DNA from: Clostridiales bacterium
Lineage (GTDB): Bacteria; Bacillota; Clostridia; TANB77; CAG-508
NCBI GenBank assembly: GCA_019419955.1
Contig: JAHZIB010000028.1
Location: forward strand, 1 to 9,968
Direction: 5' to 3'
Length of the DNA: 9,968 nt
Notes under the pieces: model-generated
Databases searched by the model: none
What the model was told of the DNA's origin: nothing
What the model saw: only the letters and a program-made list of their open reading frames with translations
Part shown: positions 1-6,995 of the stretch, piece after piece
How the letters are laid out: every line of letters starts with the position of its first letter
Numbering within the stretch: position 1 is the stretch's first letter
Program-made: the position numbers and the translations under genes

Positions 1-1
1 T

Positions 2-73
2 CTATTCTCTTGCTCTCTCTCTCTCTCTCTCTCTTACAGCCATGCAGGTTCTATCAATTTCGTTTCTTCTCAT
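2..73 (-). CDS. Short ORF, possibly the start of a phase-variable gene, interrupted after an (AG)11 tract
   Basis: I do not recognise this product. A minus-strand ATG at 73-71 opens a frame beginning MRRNEIDRTCMAV. It then runs through (AG)11 as alternating Arg/Glu codons and ends at a TAG at 4-2, giving 23 codons plus stop. The ATG is preceded by AAAGGAG seven bases upstream, and by a sigma-A-like promoter that would start transcription about 35 bases before it. That signal quality argues for a real translated start. With 10 or 12 repeat units instead of 11, the frame would avoid this TAG and stay open to the window edge. The ORF may therefore be the 5' end of a contingency gene caught in an OFF frame. 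Alternatives are a genuine 23-residue peptide, a sequencing error in the repeat count, or a purine-rich leader for a gene that begins beyond the edge. Confidence 0.5.
   Translation of the reverse strand: MRRNEIDRTCMAVRERERERARE
13..34. repeat. (CT)11 dinucleotide microsatellite, (AG)11 on the minus strand
   Basis: Eleven uninterrupted CT units occupy 13-34. No other simple repeat of this length is seen in the window. On the minus strand the tract lies inside the ORF starting at 73, beginning with codon 14, so each unit gained or lost shifts the downstream frame. Dinucleotide tracts of this length are known to be slippage-prone in bacteria. Confidence 0.95.
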
Positions 74-80
74 TTTGCGT

Positions 81-87
81 CTCCTTT
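81..87 (-). promoter_or_regulatory. Strong ribosome binding site for the ORF starting at 73
   Basis: On the minus strand the sequence reads AAAGGAG, followed by seven bases and ATG. This is close to the ideal anti-16S match and spacing, and better than the site in front of pgeF. It selects the ATG at 73 over the upstream out-of-frame ATG at 110, which has no such site. Confidence 0.7.
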
Positions 88-114
88 CCATCTTTTATCT
101 CTTTGTTCATGCTA

Positions 115-143
115 ATTTTATACTATTAATATTATTTTGACAA
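115..143 (-). promoter_or_regulatory. Sigma-A-type promoter for the left-edge ORF
   Basis: On the minus strand a -35 box TTGTCA (143-138, 5 of 6 consensus) and a -10 box TAAAAT (120-115, 5 of 6) are separated by 17 bases. Predicted initiation near 108 leaves a leader of about 35 bases that contains the ribosome binding site and lacks the upstream ATG at 110-108. The coherence of promoter, leader and start supports a real leftward transcription unit, separate from pgeF. Confidence 0.6.
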
Positions 144-187
144 GTACTTTTCTGAATTTTCTTCAACTCAAACGTAACCAAGCAAGA

Positions 188-354
188 TATATGTATATTT
201 AAAGACATTTCGTAGTAGCGCGCAGCGTCCAAACGAGCAATTTTATTGCGAGTGCGTTTGAAGAAGCCTTCTTTCCAATCAAATAAAATTTATTTTATTT
301 GATTGATTTTGGCTTCGACAGCAAGGTACCAGAAATTCGATAAATATACATATA
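188..354. repeat. Nested inverted-repeat element downstream of pgeF
   Basis: This gene-free stretch is bounded by a perfect 14-bp inverted repeat, TATATGTATATTTA at 188-201 and its complement at 341-354. Inside are two further hairpins. The first is 230-260, with CAAACG/CGTTTG outer arms and GCAAT/ATTGC inner arms. The second is 276-305, a 13-bp perfect stem of CAATCAAATAAAA with a 4-base loop, itself flanked by GAAGCC (263-268) and GGCTTC (311-316). None of the hairpins is followed by a clear T-run, so they are not typical terminators. It could be a MITE-like or REP-like element, or a structured 3' region of the pgeF transcript. No protein-coding gene is seen here. Confidence 0.5.
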
Positions 355-368
355 GTTTGAAGAAGCCT
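256..368. repeat. 14-bp direct repeat pair GTTTGAAGAAGCCT, 99 bp apart
   Basis: Identical copies lie at 256-269 and 355-368. The right copy overlaps the stop codon of pgeF by two bases, so the left copy looks like a second version of the pgeF gene end. The GAAGCC part of each copy can pair with GGCTTC at 311-316, giving two mutually exclusive hairpins. Confidence 0.7.
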
Positions 369-1161
369 ATATCAATCCTATAAATGCTCCATTTCTTCCA
401 GAATTTTCTTTATCTACTCTGTATGAATGAAACATGTCTGAACTACATACTGTGCATATTCCACAATCTATAATATTTTTCTCTTTTAAGCCCGCTTCTC
501 TAAGCATCAACCTATTAATTAGACCAGTATCAATATTATACTTCTGTACTCCTTCAATTTTTCTACCAATCTCTATTATTTCTTCAACCTCATTTAAGCA
601 TCCAAATTTTTCTTTAAATAATTCCATTACACCTCTTTCTACTTCAAAATGGCATTTCCTAATATAAGGAGATATACAGCAAATAATATCGCTTGGATTG
701 CAGTTATATTCCTTTATCATTTTCTCTACAGTTTTTTTTCCAATTTGTTTTAATGTTCCTCTCCAACCTGAATGTACATCTGCCACTACTCTTTTATTGT
801 CATCATAGAAAAGTAGCGAAGTACAATCTGCCGAAGTTGTACATAAAAGTATTCCTCTTTTATTTGTTATAACACCGTCTACTTCTTCAAAACTCTCATC
901 TGGAGCATTTACTACTTCTACTCTATCTGTATGTGTTTGATGTGGTTTTACAATATTTTTGTAGTCAAATCCCAAAACTTTAACCACCTTCTTATAGCTT
1001 TCAAAAAGTGGATTTGGTACTATATCTTCTGATTTGACACTTACATTATTTGTTCTAAGAGTGTAACCATGTTTTACATTATGATATTCGAGCAATCTTT
1101 TAAATTGCAAAATTTCAGTACCATCTTTGCTTTTTGTTATAACTATGCTTTCCAAACTCAT
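367..1161 (-). CDS. pgeF: PgeF/YfiH family protein (DUF152, polyphenol oxidase/laccase domain)
   Basis: The 264-residue protein has the usual length of the YfiH/DUF152 family. Seen in the sequence are HQTHTDRV at 74-81, TTSADC ending at Cys113, VHSGWRGT around His130, and CISPYIRKCHFEV further on. His74, Cys113 and His130 match the zinc-binding triad of the family. Members act in the cytoplasm as purine nucleoside phosphorylase/adenosine deaminase enzymes on adenosine and inosine, and E. coli YfiH prevents misincorporation of L-Ser into peptidoglycan precursors. It is the last gene of the apparent ogg-addB-pgeF unit, 51 bases after addB. The start is uncertain: AAGGA lies only two bases before the ATG, whereas a TTG at 1155-1153 would sit at normal spacing and shorten the protein by two residues. 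Confidence 0.93.
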   Translation of the reverse strand: MSLESIVITKSKDGTEILQFKRLLEYHNVKHGYTLRTNNVSVKSEDIVPNPLFESYKKVVKVLGFDYKNIVKPHQTHTDRVEVVNAPDESFEEVDGVITNKRGILLCTTSADCTSLLFYDDNKRVVADVHSGWRGTLKQIGKKTVEKMIKEYNCNPSDIICCISPYIRKCHFEVERGVMELFKEKFGCLNEVEEIIEIGRKIEGVQKYNIDTGLINRLMLREAGLKEKNIIDCGICTVCSSDMFHSYRVDKENSGRNGAFIGLI

Positions 1162-1212
1162 CTTCCTTTCTTATACTATTACACCTTATCAGTATTAATG
1201 GGCAAATATTTT

Positions 1213-4200
1213 TCACTCTATTTCTTTTATTCGTTCTAATATGTATTCCTTGCTCTCATTACCTATATAATTATATTCTTTTTTGCAAATTCCCGTATTA
1301 AAGTTGCAAATTGACTTGTACTTGCAATACTCGCATGGAGTTTTACCTTGATTTAACTTATAATATGGCCTTACTCCAATATCTCCTGTGAGTATCTCAT
1401 TTGATATTTGCTTAATAATTTTATTTGTATATTTTTGCAAATTTTCGAACTGCTGTCTTGTAATTGTGCTAGCTCTATTAGCTAAGTTACCGTCTTTATT
1501 TATATATGCAGGTATAATATTAGAATTCCCCGCCTCCAGAGTGTTATCCATCTTCTTTACTATATCGACATCTGCTAGTATTAGTCCCTTCATTTTAAAC
1601 TGTTTACGTATTTCGTCCTGTAATTTTATATCATCCAGTTGCTTTGTAGCCTTAACACTAGGGTCAATAAGATTAAAGTATAATGCTCCTGCTGGAATTA
1701 AATCATCTATATTGCAAACCGCATCTAAGTACGTTAACAATTGTATTTGTAGTCCAGCAACCACTTCATTAAGATTTATATCCTTTGCAGAAGATTTATA
1801 ATCTATTATTCTAATGTATTTTCCATCAGGTGTCTTTGCAATGTCTACTCTGTCTATCTTTCCTGTTACTTCAACTTTTCTGCCATTGTCTAAACTAATC
1901 TGTATAGCAGGATATTCCTTTCCATTTTTAAATTCCACTTCATGACCCATAACATCAAAGTCACTATATTTTAAACTATCTATAATATACTTCATTGACC
2001 TTTTAATTACTTTTCTAAGCCTATTCGCAAGCACTATGTATCTAGGAATACTTGAAAATATATAATTCTTTTTTAATTCTAATTTTTCATTAACTATTTC
2101 ATCAACTATTTGCTCTATATCTTCTTGCTCTAGCTCTTTTACTTTAATATTTCTTTCTTGCATCTTATCAAAAAAACAATCTATAACATCATGCATAAAA
2201 CTTCCTGTGTCCAATGCTTGGACTTTAAATTCTTGCCTTTCAGATAAATTAAGTCCATATTTTAAATAATATGAGAAAGGACATGACTTATATTGCTCTA
2301 GCCTAGATATGCTAGTCTTTAATGTATCTCCATACAATTTATTTACATTATCTTGGTTAATTTTTTCTGGCTCAATATCATAATTTAGTGCCATTAAACT
2401 ATTTCTTAATTTTTCTTTCCACTCTTCATTATTAGCATAATAATTGTAAATTCTAAACCATTCTTCTTCAATTTCTTCTCCATCTCTAAACTCACTCAGT
2501 TTATGCAAAAGTTCTTCAAATGTATTCATTTGAGTTATTACATCACTTTGTGTTTTTATAATGTCACTTTGTTCCTCTAATTTTGGAAATATTTTTTTTA
2601 CTCTATTTATCAAAATTGATGGTCTTAATGATTTACCCTCCAAATCTGATGACGAATATGATAAGTATATTTTTTCTTCTGCTGTTGAAAAAGCTTTATA
2701 AATGTTAAAATTATCATCATACAATTTCTCTAAAGTACCTTTTGCAAGCTCCGCTCCATTTTGTTTTAATAATTCCCTATCCTTATCATTAAAAAAGCCC
2801 TCATTCTTATTTACATTAGGAAACATTCCATCATTAACACCTATTATAAATACAGTTTTAACCTTATGGCTCCTAGACCTATCCACATCTCCCACAATTA
2901 CTTCATCTTGAGTACCTGGTATTTTTCCTAACCCGGAATTTCCCAAACCAACTTTTAATATCTCTGCATATTTTTCAAATGATACACTTTCATCTCCCAA
3001 AACTGAAACCATATCATCTAGCACATCCATTATTATTTTATAACTTGTCTCATATTCTTTTGCCTTTTCTTGCTCATTCATTCTCTCTAATTCAGCTATC
3101 TTATTCCCTATTTTATAATCCATTCTATTTTCGATTAAAAACTGGTATAATCTTTTTGTAATATCCTCTATAGTCTTTTGCCTAGTAAGGTCTTCCCTAA
3201 AACTTAATAATGGTTTAATTATTTTTTCCCTAATGTGTAAAATTTTCTCTTGCTCTTCCTCTGTTTCCTCATAAAATACCCAATCACCATTATACCATTT
3301 TGAGCCCTTTATTCCCCATCTAATCACATAATTTTCAAGTTTCCATATATCAAACTCATCTACTTCGTCTATAAGGTCTGTCTTTATATACTCCAGAACA
3401 CTATTTGCAGACCAGTTTTTTGAGAAAATATTTATAAACGACAAAATATATTGAACCAGTAAATTTTGACTTAAGTCTTTTTTTTCGTCAATAAATACAG
3501 GTATGTTATATTTAGCAAATATAACTTTACACAAATTTGAATACCCTTCTAAATCCTTTGTAATTACTGATATATCCTTATATCTATAGTCTTTGTCTCT
3601 AACTAACTTAACTATCTTTTTTCCTACTTCTTCTATCTCTGAATACTGATTCTTTGCCAAAAAAAGCTCTATATTTTCTACCTTTTCAACATATTTTTCA
3701 TATGGAAATGCATATATATTTTCCTCTAAATGCTTTAATTCTGGACTTTTAAATCTGAATTCTTTATCAAGCAATACGCTTTTTTCTATTTGTATATTTT
3801 CGCTTTTAGCTAAATTGAATAATCTATTCAAAGTATTCTTATTTGAATAAAAAATATCTGTATCTGTATTTTCACTTAATGTAATATCATCACTACAAAC
3901 AGTTATATTTACCTCATTTGCCACTTTCATCAATTTCTTTATAATCTCATATTCCTGCATTGTAAAACCAACAAACTCATCAATGTATATAGTTGCTCCA
4001 TCAAAGTCATGTATTAATTCCAATCTCTCTGCTAATAATGTCAAATTGTCGTTTTCATCTATGTATCTACTTGATAATTCATCTGTATATTTTTGATATA
4101 CGCTAAACATATCATTTAATTTGCTTTTTAGATATTTATCCTCTGTACTCCCCATTACGTTTTTTAAGTTCTCTGGTGTAATTCCGTGCTTTTTAAACTC

Positions 4201-4569
4201 TGTTATCTGAGTACCAATCATATCAATATTTTCAGACGACTTGCCAATAAACTTTAAGTTATCCTTTTCCTTAGAAAGAATATTGTATATAAGCATCGAC
4301 TTTCCTGAAGAAGAAAGGTCTGCAAGGTTAGAACTGCCTGTCTCTTTTAAAACCCTATATGCCATACGAGCAAAAGTTAGAACTTCCGCTGATATTACTG
4401 AACTGTTTTTAATCGTATCTAACAACTTCTTTTCCGCAGTAAAAGAAAACTGCTCGGGAGTTATTATATATATTTTGCTTTCTCCATTCTTAATTCTACT
4501 AGCAATCTCATTAAAAATATATGTACTTTTTCCTGTTCCCGATTTACCATAAATAATTCGTAGGCTCAT
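1213..4569 (-). CDS. addB: ATP-dependent helicase/deoxyribonuclease subunit B (AddB)
   Basis: AddB pairs with AddA to unwind and resect double-strand breaks up to a Chi site for RecA loading. The 1118-residue product begins MSLRIIYGKSGTGKST with a Walker A at about 8-15, typical of AddB. The C-terminal RecB-like nuclease domain contains GKIDRVD, then IIDYKSS (Asp923, Lys925), then AGLQIQLLTYLDA. The iron-sulfur cysteines are present: Cys763 in YKSCPFSYYLKYG, then Cys1079, Cys1082 and Cys1088 in the CX2CX5C tail. I chose ATG 4569 because AAAGGA lies eight bases upstream and the family starts here. The frame is open to an ATG at 4626, but that start would overlap ogg and adds 19 basic residues foreign to AddB. 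The gap to ogg is 35 bases. addA, normally adjacent, is absent on this side. Confidence 0.96.
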   Translation of the reverse strand: MSLRIIYGKSGTGKSTYIFNEIASRIKNGESKIYIITPEQFSFTAEKKLLDTIKNSSVISAEVLTFARMAYRVLKETGSSNLADLSSSGKSMLIYNILSKEKDNLKFIGKSSENIDMIGTQITEFKKHGITPENLKNVMGSTEDKYLKSKLNDMFSVYQKYTDELSSRYIDENDNLTLLAERLELIHDFDGATIYIDEFVGFTMQEYEIIKKLMKVANEVNITVCSDDITLSENTDTDIFYSNKNTLNRLFNLAKSENIQIEKSVLLDKEFRFKSPELKHLEENIYAFPYEKYVEKVENIELFLAKNQYSEIEEVGKKIVKLVRDKDYRYKDISVITKDLEGYSNLCKVIFAKYNIPVFIDEKKDLSQNLLVQYILSFINIFSKNWSANSVLEYIKTDLIDEVDEFDIWKLENYVIRWGIKGSKWYNGDWVFYEETEEEQEKILHIREKIIKPLLSFREDLTRQKTIEDITKRLYQFLIENRMDYKIGNKIAELERMNEQEKAKEYETSYKIIMDVLDDMVSVLGDESVSFEKYAEILKVGLGNSGLGKIPGTQDEVIVGDVDRSRSHKVKTVFIIGVNDGMFPNVNKNEGFFNDKDRELLKQNGAELAKGTLEKLYDDNFNIYKAFSTAEEKIYLSYSSSDLEGKSLRPSILINRVKKIFPKLEEQSDIIKTQSDVITQMNTFEELLHKLSEFRDGEEIEEEWFRIYNYYANNEEWKEKLRNSLMALNYDIEPEKINQDNVNKLYGDTLKTSISRLEQYKSCPFSYYLKYGLNLSERQEFKVQALDTGSFMHDVIDCFFDKMQERNIKVKELEQEDIEQIVDEIVNEKLELKKNYIFSSIPRYIVLANRLRKVIKRSMKYIIDSLKYSDFDVMGHEVEFKNGKEYPAIQISLDNGRKVEVTGKIDRVDIAKTPDGKYIRIIDYKSSAKDINLNEVVAGLQIQLLTYLDAVCNIDDLIPAGALYFNLIDPSVKATKQLDDIKLQDEIRKQFKMKGLILADVDIVKKMDNTLEAGNSNIIPAYINKDGNLANRASTITRQQFENLQKYTNKIIKQISNEILTGDIGVRPYYKLNQGKTPCEYCKYKSICNFNTGICKKEYNYIGNESKEYILERIKEIE

Positions 4570-4604
4570 TTTTCGCTTCCTTTCAATCAAAGCATTAAAA
4601 GTCT

Positions 4605-5474
4605 TTATGCTGTGTCTCTTTTCCAATAAAATAAATACTGCTGTGCAATCCCTTCTAAATTGCCATATTTTTCCTTTGCCAATTTTTCTATTTCTTTCTT
4701 ATTTACTTTTGTTTCGTCCTCGTTTTTTATGTACAATTCATTCATTACACGCCTTACCCATACATCTATTGGGAAAACATCAAATCTTTTTAATGTCGAA
4801 AATAAAAGTATACAATCAGCCACTTTGGGGCCAACTCCAGATAAACTTAAAAGCTCATTTCTTACCTTTTGTGTATCAGGCTCCTTATGCAATTTTTCTA
4901 AATCCACTTGCTTTTCTAAAATTCTGTGAGTAGTTTCATATACTCTAACATCTCTAAAACCCAATCCAAGTGCTCTCAAATCTTCAACTGTTGCCATTGC
5001 TAATTTTTCAGGCAAAGGAAATGTAAAATAACTTCTGCCTTTCCACTTAATTTCATTACCATATTTCTGTGAAATTCTATTTATTATTCCTTTAATTCTT
5101 GGAATATTATTATTTGCAGAAATTATAAAGGAAATAATTGTTTCCCATAAGTCTTGATTTAGAATTCTTATTCCATTTCCATATATTATGCTATTTGCCA
5201 AATATTCATCTATTTTAGAGAGTGTATCTTTTATTTCTTCATAATTTCTATTTAAGTCAAAATACTCTGTTGCTAATTCTTCTAAATTATCTGCACCATA
5301 GCTCTTAAACACAATAGAGTTATCCACTTTTCTTACATTTATTACATTATTTCTTACTATTCCTGTATAACTGCCATCCGGCTGCTCATCCCATCTGAAA
5401 CATTGTCCACATTCAAAAATGTGCTTTGGCTCAAATGATGTAACATTTTCTAGTATGTACTTTTGTTCTTGCAT
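4605..5474 (-). CDS. ogg: 8-oxoguanine DNA glycosylase/AP lyase (OGG1-type)
   Basis: This enzyme removes 8-oxoguanine from DNA and nicks the abasic site by beta-elimination. The 289-residue protein has an OGG-type N-terminal domain (FECGQCFRWDE at about 19-29), the QDLWETIISFIISANNNI segment of the HhH-GPD fold, and a helix-hairpin-helix LSGVGPKVADC with the candidate catalytic Lys217. The helper aspartate is Asp237 in FPIDVWVRRVM. Both residues and the two-domain layout match human-type OGG1 rather than MutM or MutY. The ATG is preceded by GGAGG eight bases upstream. It is the first gene of a unit continuing into addB, with a promoter at 5544-5572, so base-excision and break repair are probably co-expressed. 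Confidence 0.94.
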   Translation of the reverse strand: MQEQKYILENVTSFEPKHIFECGQCFRWDEQPDGSYTGIVRNNVINVRKVDNSIVFKSYGADNLEELATEYFDLNRNYEEIKDTLSKIDEYLANSIIYGNGIRILNQDLWETIISFIISANNNIPRIKGIINRISQKYGNEIKWKGRSYFTFPLPEKLAMATVEDLRALGLGFRDVRVYETTHRILEKQVDLEKLHKEPDTQKVRNELLSLSGVGPKVADCILLFSTLKRFDVFPIDVWVRRVMNELYIKNEDETKVNKKEIEKLAKEKYGNLEGIAQQYLFYWKRDTA

Positions 5475-5543
5475 TACTATTTCCTCCGTACCTATATTTT
5501 CTCACTATTATTATATAATTCGTCTGTACAAATATCTGCTCTC

Positions 5544-5572
5544 ATTATATCATAATTATTTAATTCTTTAAA
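5544..5572 (-). promoter_or_regulatory. Extended -10 promoter for ogg-addB-pgeF
   Basis: On the minus strand TGATATAAT (5552-5544) is a perfect -10 box with a TGN extension. A weak -35 TTTAAA (5572-5567) lies 17 bases away. Predicted initiation lies about 60 bases upstream of the ogg ATG. Confidence 0.6.
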
Positions 5573-5604
5573 CATTTTGGAAGTTTAATTTAGAAAAAAT
5601 GTTT
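5570..5604. promoter_or_regulatory. Inverted repeat overlapping the -35 of the ogg promoter, possible operator
   Basis: AAACATTTT at 5570-5578 and AAAATGTTT at 5596-5604 form a perfect 9-bp inverted repeat with a 17-base spacer. It overlaps the -35 region. It could be a protein binding site, but in DNA this AT-rich a 9-bp match may be chance. Confidence 0.25.
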
Positions 5605-5623
5605 CTAGAATAAAAATTAATTG

Positions 5624-5653
5624 AAAAAGAGCTAGACGCTATGAACATCTAGG
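5624..5653 (-). terminator. Intrinsic terminator of yitT
   Basis: About 20 bases past the yitT stop, the minus strand forms CTAGATG/CGTCTAG (seven pairs, one of them a wobble) with a 7-base loop, followed by CTCTTTTT. It separates yitT from the ogg promoter. Confidence 0.65.
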
Positions 5654-5674
5654 TTTGTAAATTTCGAGCATTTT

Positions 5675-6535
5675 TCACTTAAATCCTTTGCCCCATGCCT
5701 CTCTTGCACTTGAAATTACAATAAATGCCCTTGGGTCTATCTCTTGAGCGATTTGTTTAATTTCAGCTACTTCTCCTCTTGATGCAACACACCATAACAT
5801 CATTTTCTTTTCCCTTGTGTACATCCCTTTTGCATAAATAGCTGTACTTCCTCTGTCTAATCTATCCTCTATTTCTTTTGCAATATCCTTATATTTATTT
5901 GATACTATAAACATCATTTTCGTAAAATATATTCCCTCGAAAATAATATCTATCATTTTACCATTTATATATATTGCTATTGCAGAATATAAACCTATTT
6001 CTATTTCCTTAAAGAAAATTACATTTAACAAAACTATTGCAGTATCTACAATAATTATTAAATTGCTTACCCTATAGTGCGGTTTGAATGAACGTACTAT
6101 ATATGTCAGTAAATCAGTACCACCTGTAGAAGCACTTGCCTTTAATATAATTGCTGTTCCCAAACCGATTAAAATTCCACCATATATACAAGCCAGGAAT
6201 CTATCCTCTGTAAGTGGTTTAAATTTTTCTAAAATATCTATAAATACTGATAGAACTATTGTACCTACTATACCTTTAATTGCTGTTTCCTTACCCACTC
6301 TAATTATAGTTAAAATAATTAAAGGAATATTTAAAATAAGCATTGTTGTTCCAAGAGGCAAGCCAAATAAATAATATGCAATTGTTGAAATACCTGCAAA
6401 ACCTCCTGAAGATAATTGATTTGGAAGTAAAAATAAGGAAATACCTGCTGCCATTAGTAAACACCCTATTATTATCTCAATACCTTCTTTTACATACTTT
6501 CTAATTAAAATTTGAGTTCGTGTAAACTTTTTCAT
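5675..6535 (-). CDS. YitT family membrane protein (DUF161 + DUF2179)
   Basis: The 286-residue protein matches the YitT family in length and layout. The N-terminal two thirds hold about five hydrophobic segments (roughly 20-38, 43-60, 62-80, 85-100, 115-135, with another near 158-175), with the family-type SSGGFAGIS and ASTGGTDLL motifs. The C-terminal 80 residues are a soluble DUF2179 domain, from MFIVSNKYKDIAKEI to the end, containing RGSTAIYAKGMYT. The family is widespread in Firmicutes in multiple copies; its substrate is unknown and transport is only presumed. AAAGGA lies five to six bases before the ATG. It appears monocistronic, set between a terminator at 6887-6923 and its own at 5624-5653. 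I could not identify a convincing promoter in the repeat-rich upstream region. Confidence 0.94.
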   Translation of the reverse strand: MKKFTRTQILIRKYVKEGIEIIIGCLLMAAGISLFLLPNQLSSGGFAGISTIAYYLFGLPLGTTMLILNIPLIILTIIRVGKETAIKGIVGTIVLSVFIDILEKFKPLTEDRFLACIYGGILIGLGTAIILKASASTGGTDLLTYIVRSFKPHYRVSNLIIIVDTAIVLLNVIFFKEIEIGLYSAIAIYINGKMIDIIFEGIYFTKMMFIVSNKYKDIAKEIEDRLDRGSTAIYAKGMYTREKKMMLWCVASRGEVAEIKQIAQEIDPRAFIVISSAREAWGKGFK

Positions 6536-6600
6536 TTCTTTCCTTTCCCATGCTCTCTTGGAAAATATATTTTTTAATTACTCATACTTTATAAGAAAAT

Positions 6601-6634
6601 TGGACGTTAGCGGAAGCAAAGCTTCCGACGTCCA
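6601..6634. repeat. Strong hairpin preceding the tandem repeats
   Basis: TGGACGT (6601-6607) pairs with ACGTCCA (6628-6634), and CGGAAGC (6611-6617) pairs with GCTTCCG (6621-6627). Only a TAG bulge and an AAA loop are unpaired. This 14-bp GC-rich stem stands out from its AT-rich surroundings, 66 bases upstream of the yitT start. In the minus direction it is followed by ATTTTCTT, so it could serve as a weak terminator or processing site. It abuts repeat unit A but is not repeated before unit B. Confidence 0.7.
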
Positions 6635-6757
6635 CATGTGCATTTCGCTTCGCGAATATGCACAGCCTAAGGTAAATTAACCTTGTTGTATAGGGAAAAT
6701 CGTTATAAACACTGAAATATAAAGCCAAAAGTAGCTTTTTCCTATACAATAAGAAAA
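6632..6757. repeat. Tandem structured repeat, unit A
   Basis: This unit has three stem-loops in order. SL1 is TGTGCATTTCGC/GCGAA-T-ATGCACA with a TTC loop (6637-6664). SL2 is AAGGT/ACCTT with a 6-base loop (6669-6684). SL3 is TTGTATAGG/CCTATACAA (6686-6694 with 6741-6749), extended by AAAA/TTTT around a 36-base loop. Unit B repeats the pattern about 135 bases later. No protein-coding role is supported. Confidence 0.85.
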
Positions 6758-6766
6758 GTGGTTTCG

Positions 6767-6890
6767 CCACATGTGCGTTTTGCTTCGCAAATACGCACAG
6801 TCCAAGGAAACTTAACCTTGTTGTATATGGAAAAATCGTTATAAACACTGAAATATAAAGCCAAAAGTAGCTTTTTCCTATACAATAAAA
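6767..6890. repeat. Tandem structured repeat, unit B
   Basis: This copy is roughly 90% identical to unit A by eye, offset by 135-136 bases. SL1 (6772-6799) keeps the same fold although two pairs differ from unit A, A-T becoming G-C and C-G becoming T-A. SL2 is CAAGG/CCTTG (6803-6807 with 6816-6820). SL3 arms are at 6821-6835 and 6872-6885. The 36-base SL3 loop is identical to that of unit A. Its right end runs into the T-run of the terminator at 6887-6923. Confidence 0.85.
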
Positions 6891-6923
6891 AGAGCCTACT
6901 ATTGTTATTATTTCCAATAGTAG
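6887..6923 (-). terminator. Intrinsic terminator of the rnc-radical SAM operon
   Basis: On the minus strand, CTACTATTG pairs perfectly with CAATAGTAG (6923-6915 with 6904-6896) around a 10-base loop, followed by GCTCTTTTT. It lies about 70 bases after the radical SAM stop codon. It predicts that the operon ends here and that the tandem repeats beyond are not part of that transcript. Confidence 0.75.
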
Positions 6924-6995
6924 ACAATTTATACTTATTTTTTAGGATTTATAATACAATTTAGTTTATAGAATTGGCTTATATAGGTACTATTT

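Noticed and set aside
54..110. Minus-strand upstream ORF of 18 codons overlapping the ATG at 73
   Set aside because: It has no ribosome binding site and its ATG lies at or before the predicted transcription start.
42..140. Plus-strand hydrophobic ORF of 32 codons beginning MQVLSISFLLIL
   Set aside because: It is antisense to the purine-rich left-edge ORF and its promoter. Its hydrophobicity follows from the pyrimidine-rich strand, and only the CT tract, no ribosome binding site, precedes it.
276..305. Intrinsic terminator of pgeF
   Set aside because: The 13-bp stem is convincing, but it is purely A/T-rich at the loop and followed on the minus strand by GAAAGAAGG rather than a T-run. I describe it as part of a repeat element instead.
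4570..4626. Upstream ATG of addB adding 19 residues
   Set aside because: It would overlap the end of ogg. The family start MSLR with its own ribosome binding site is at 4569.
6632..6890. CRISPR array
   Set aside because: There are only two units of about 135 bp with similarity along their whole length, no short repeat/unique spacer alternation and no cas genes.
6582..6917. Minus-strand open frame of 111 codons (and an overlapping 61-codon frame at 6742-6927)
   Set aside because: It is produced by the tandem units A and B, so the translation repeats itself. It has no ribosome binding site and crosses a terminator and several hairpins.
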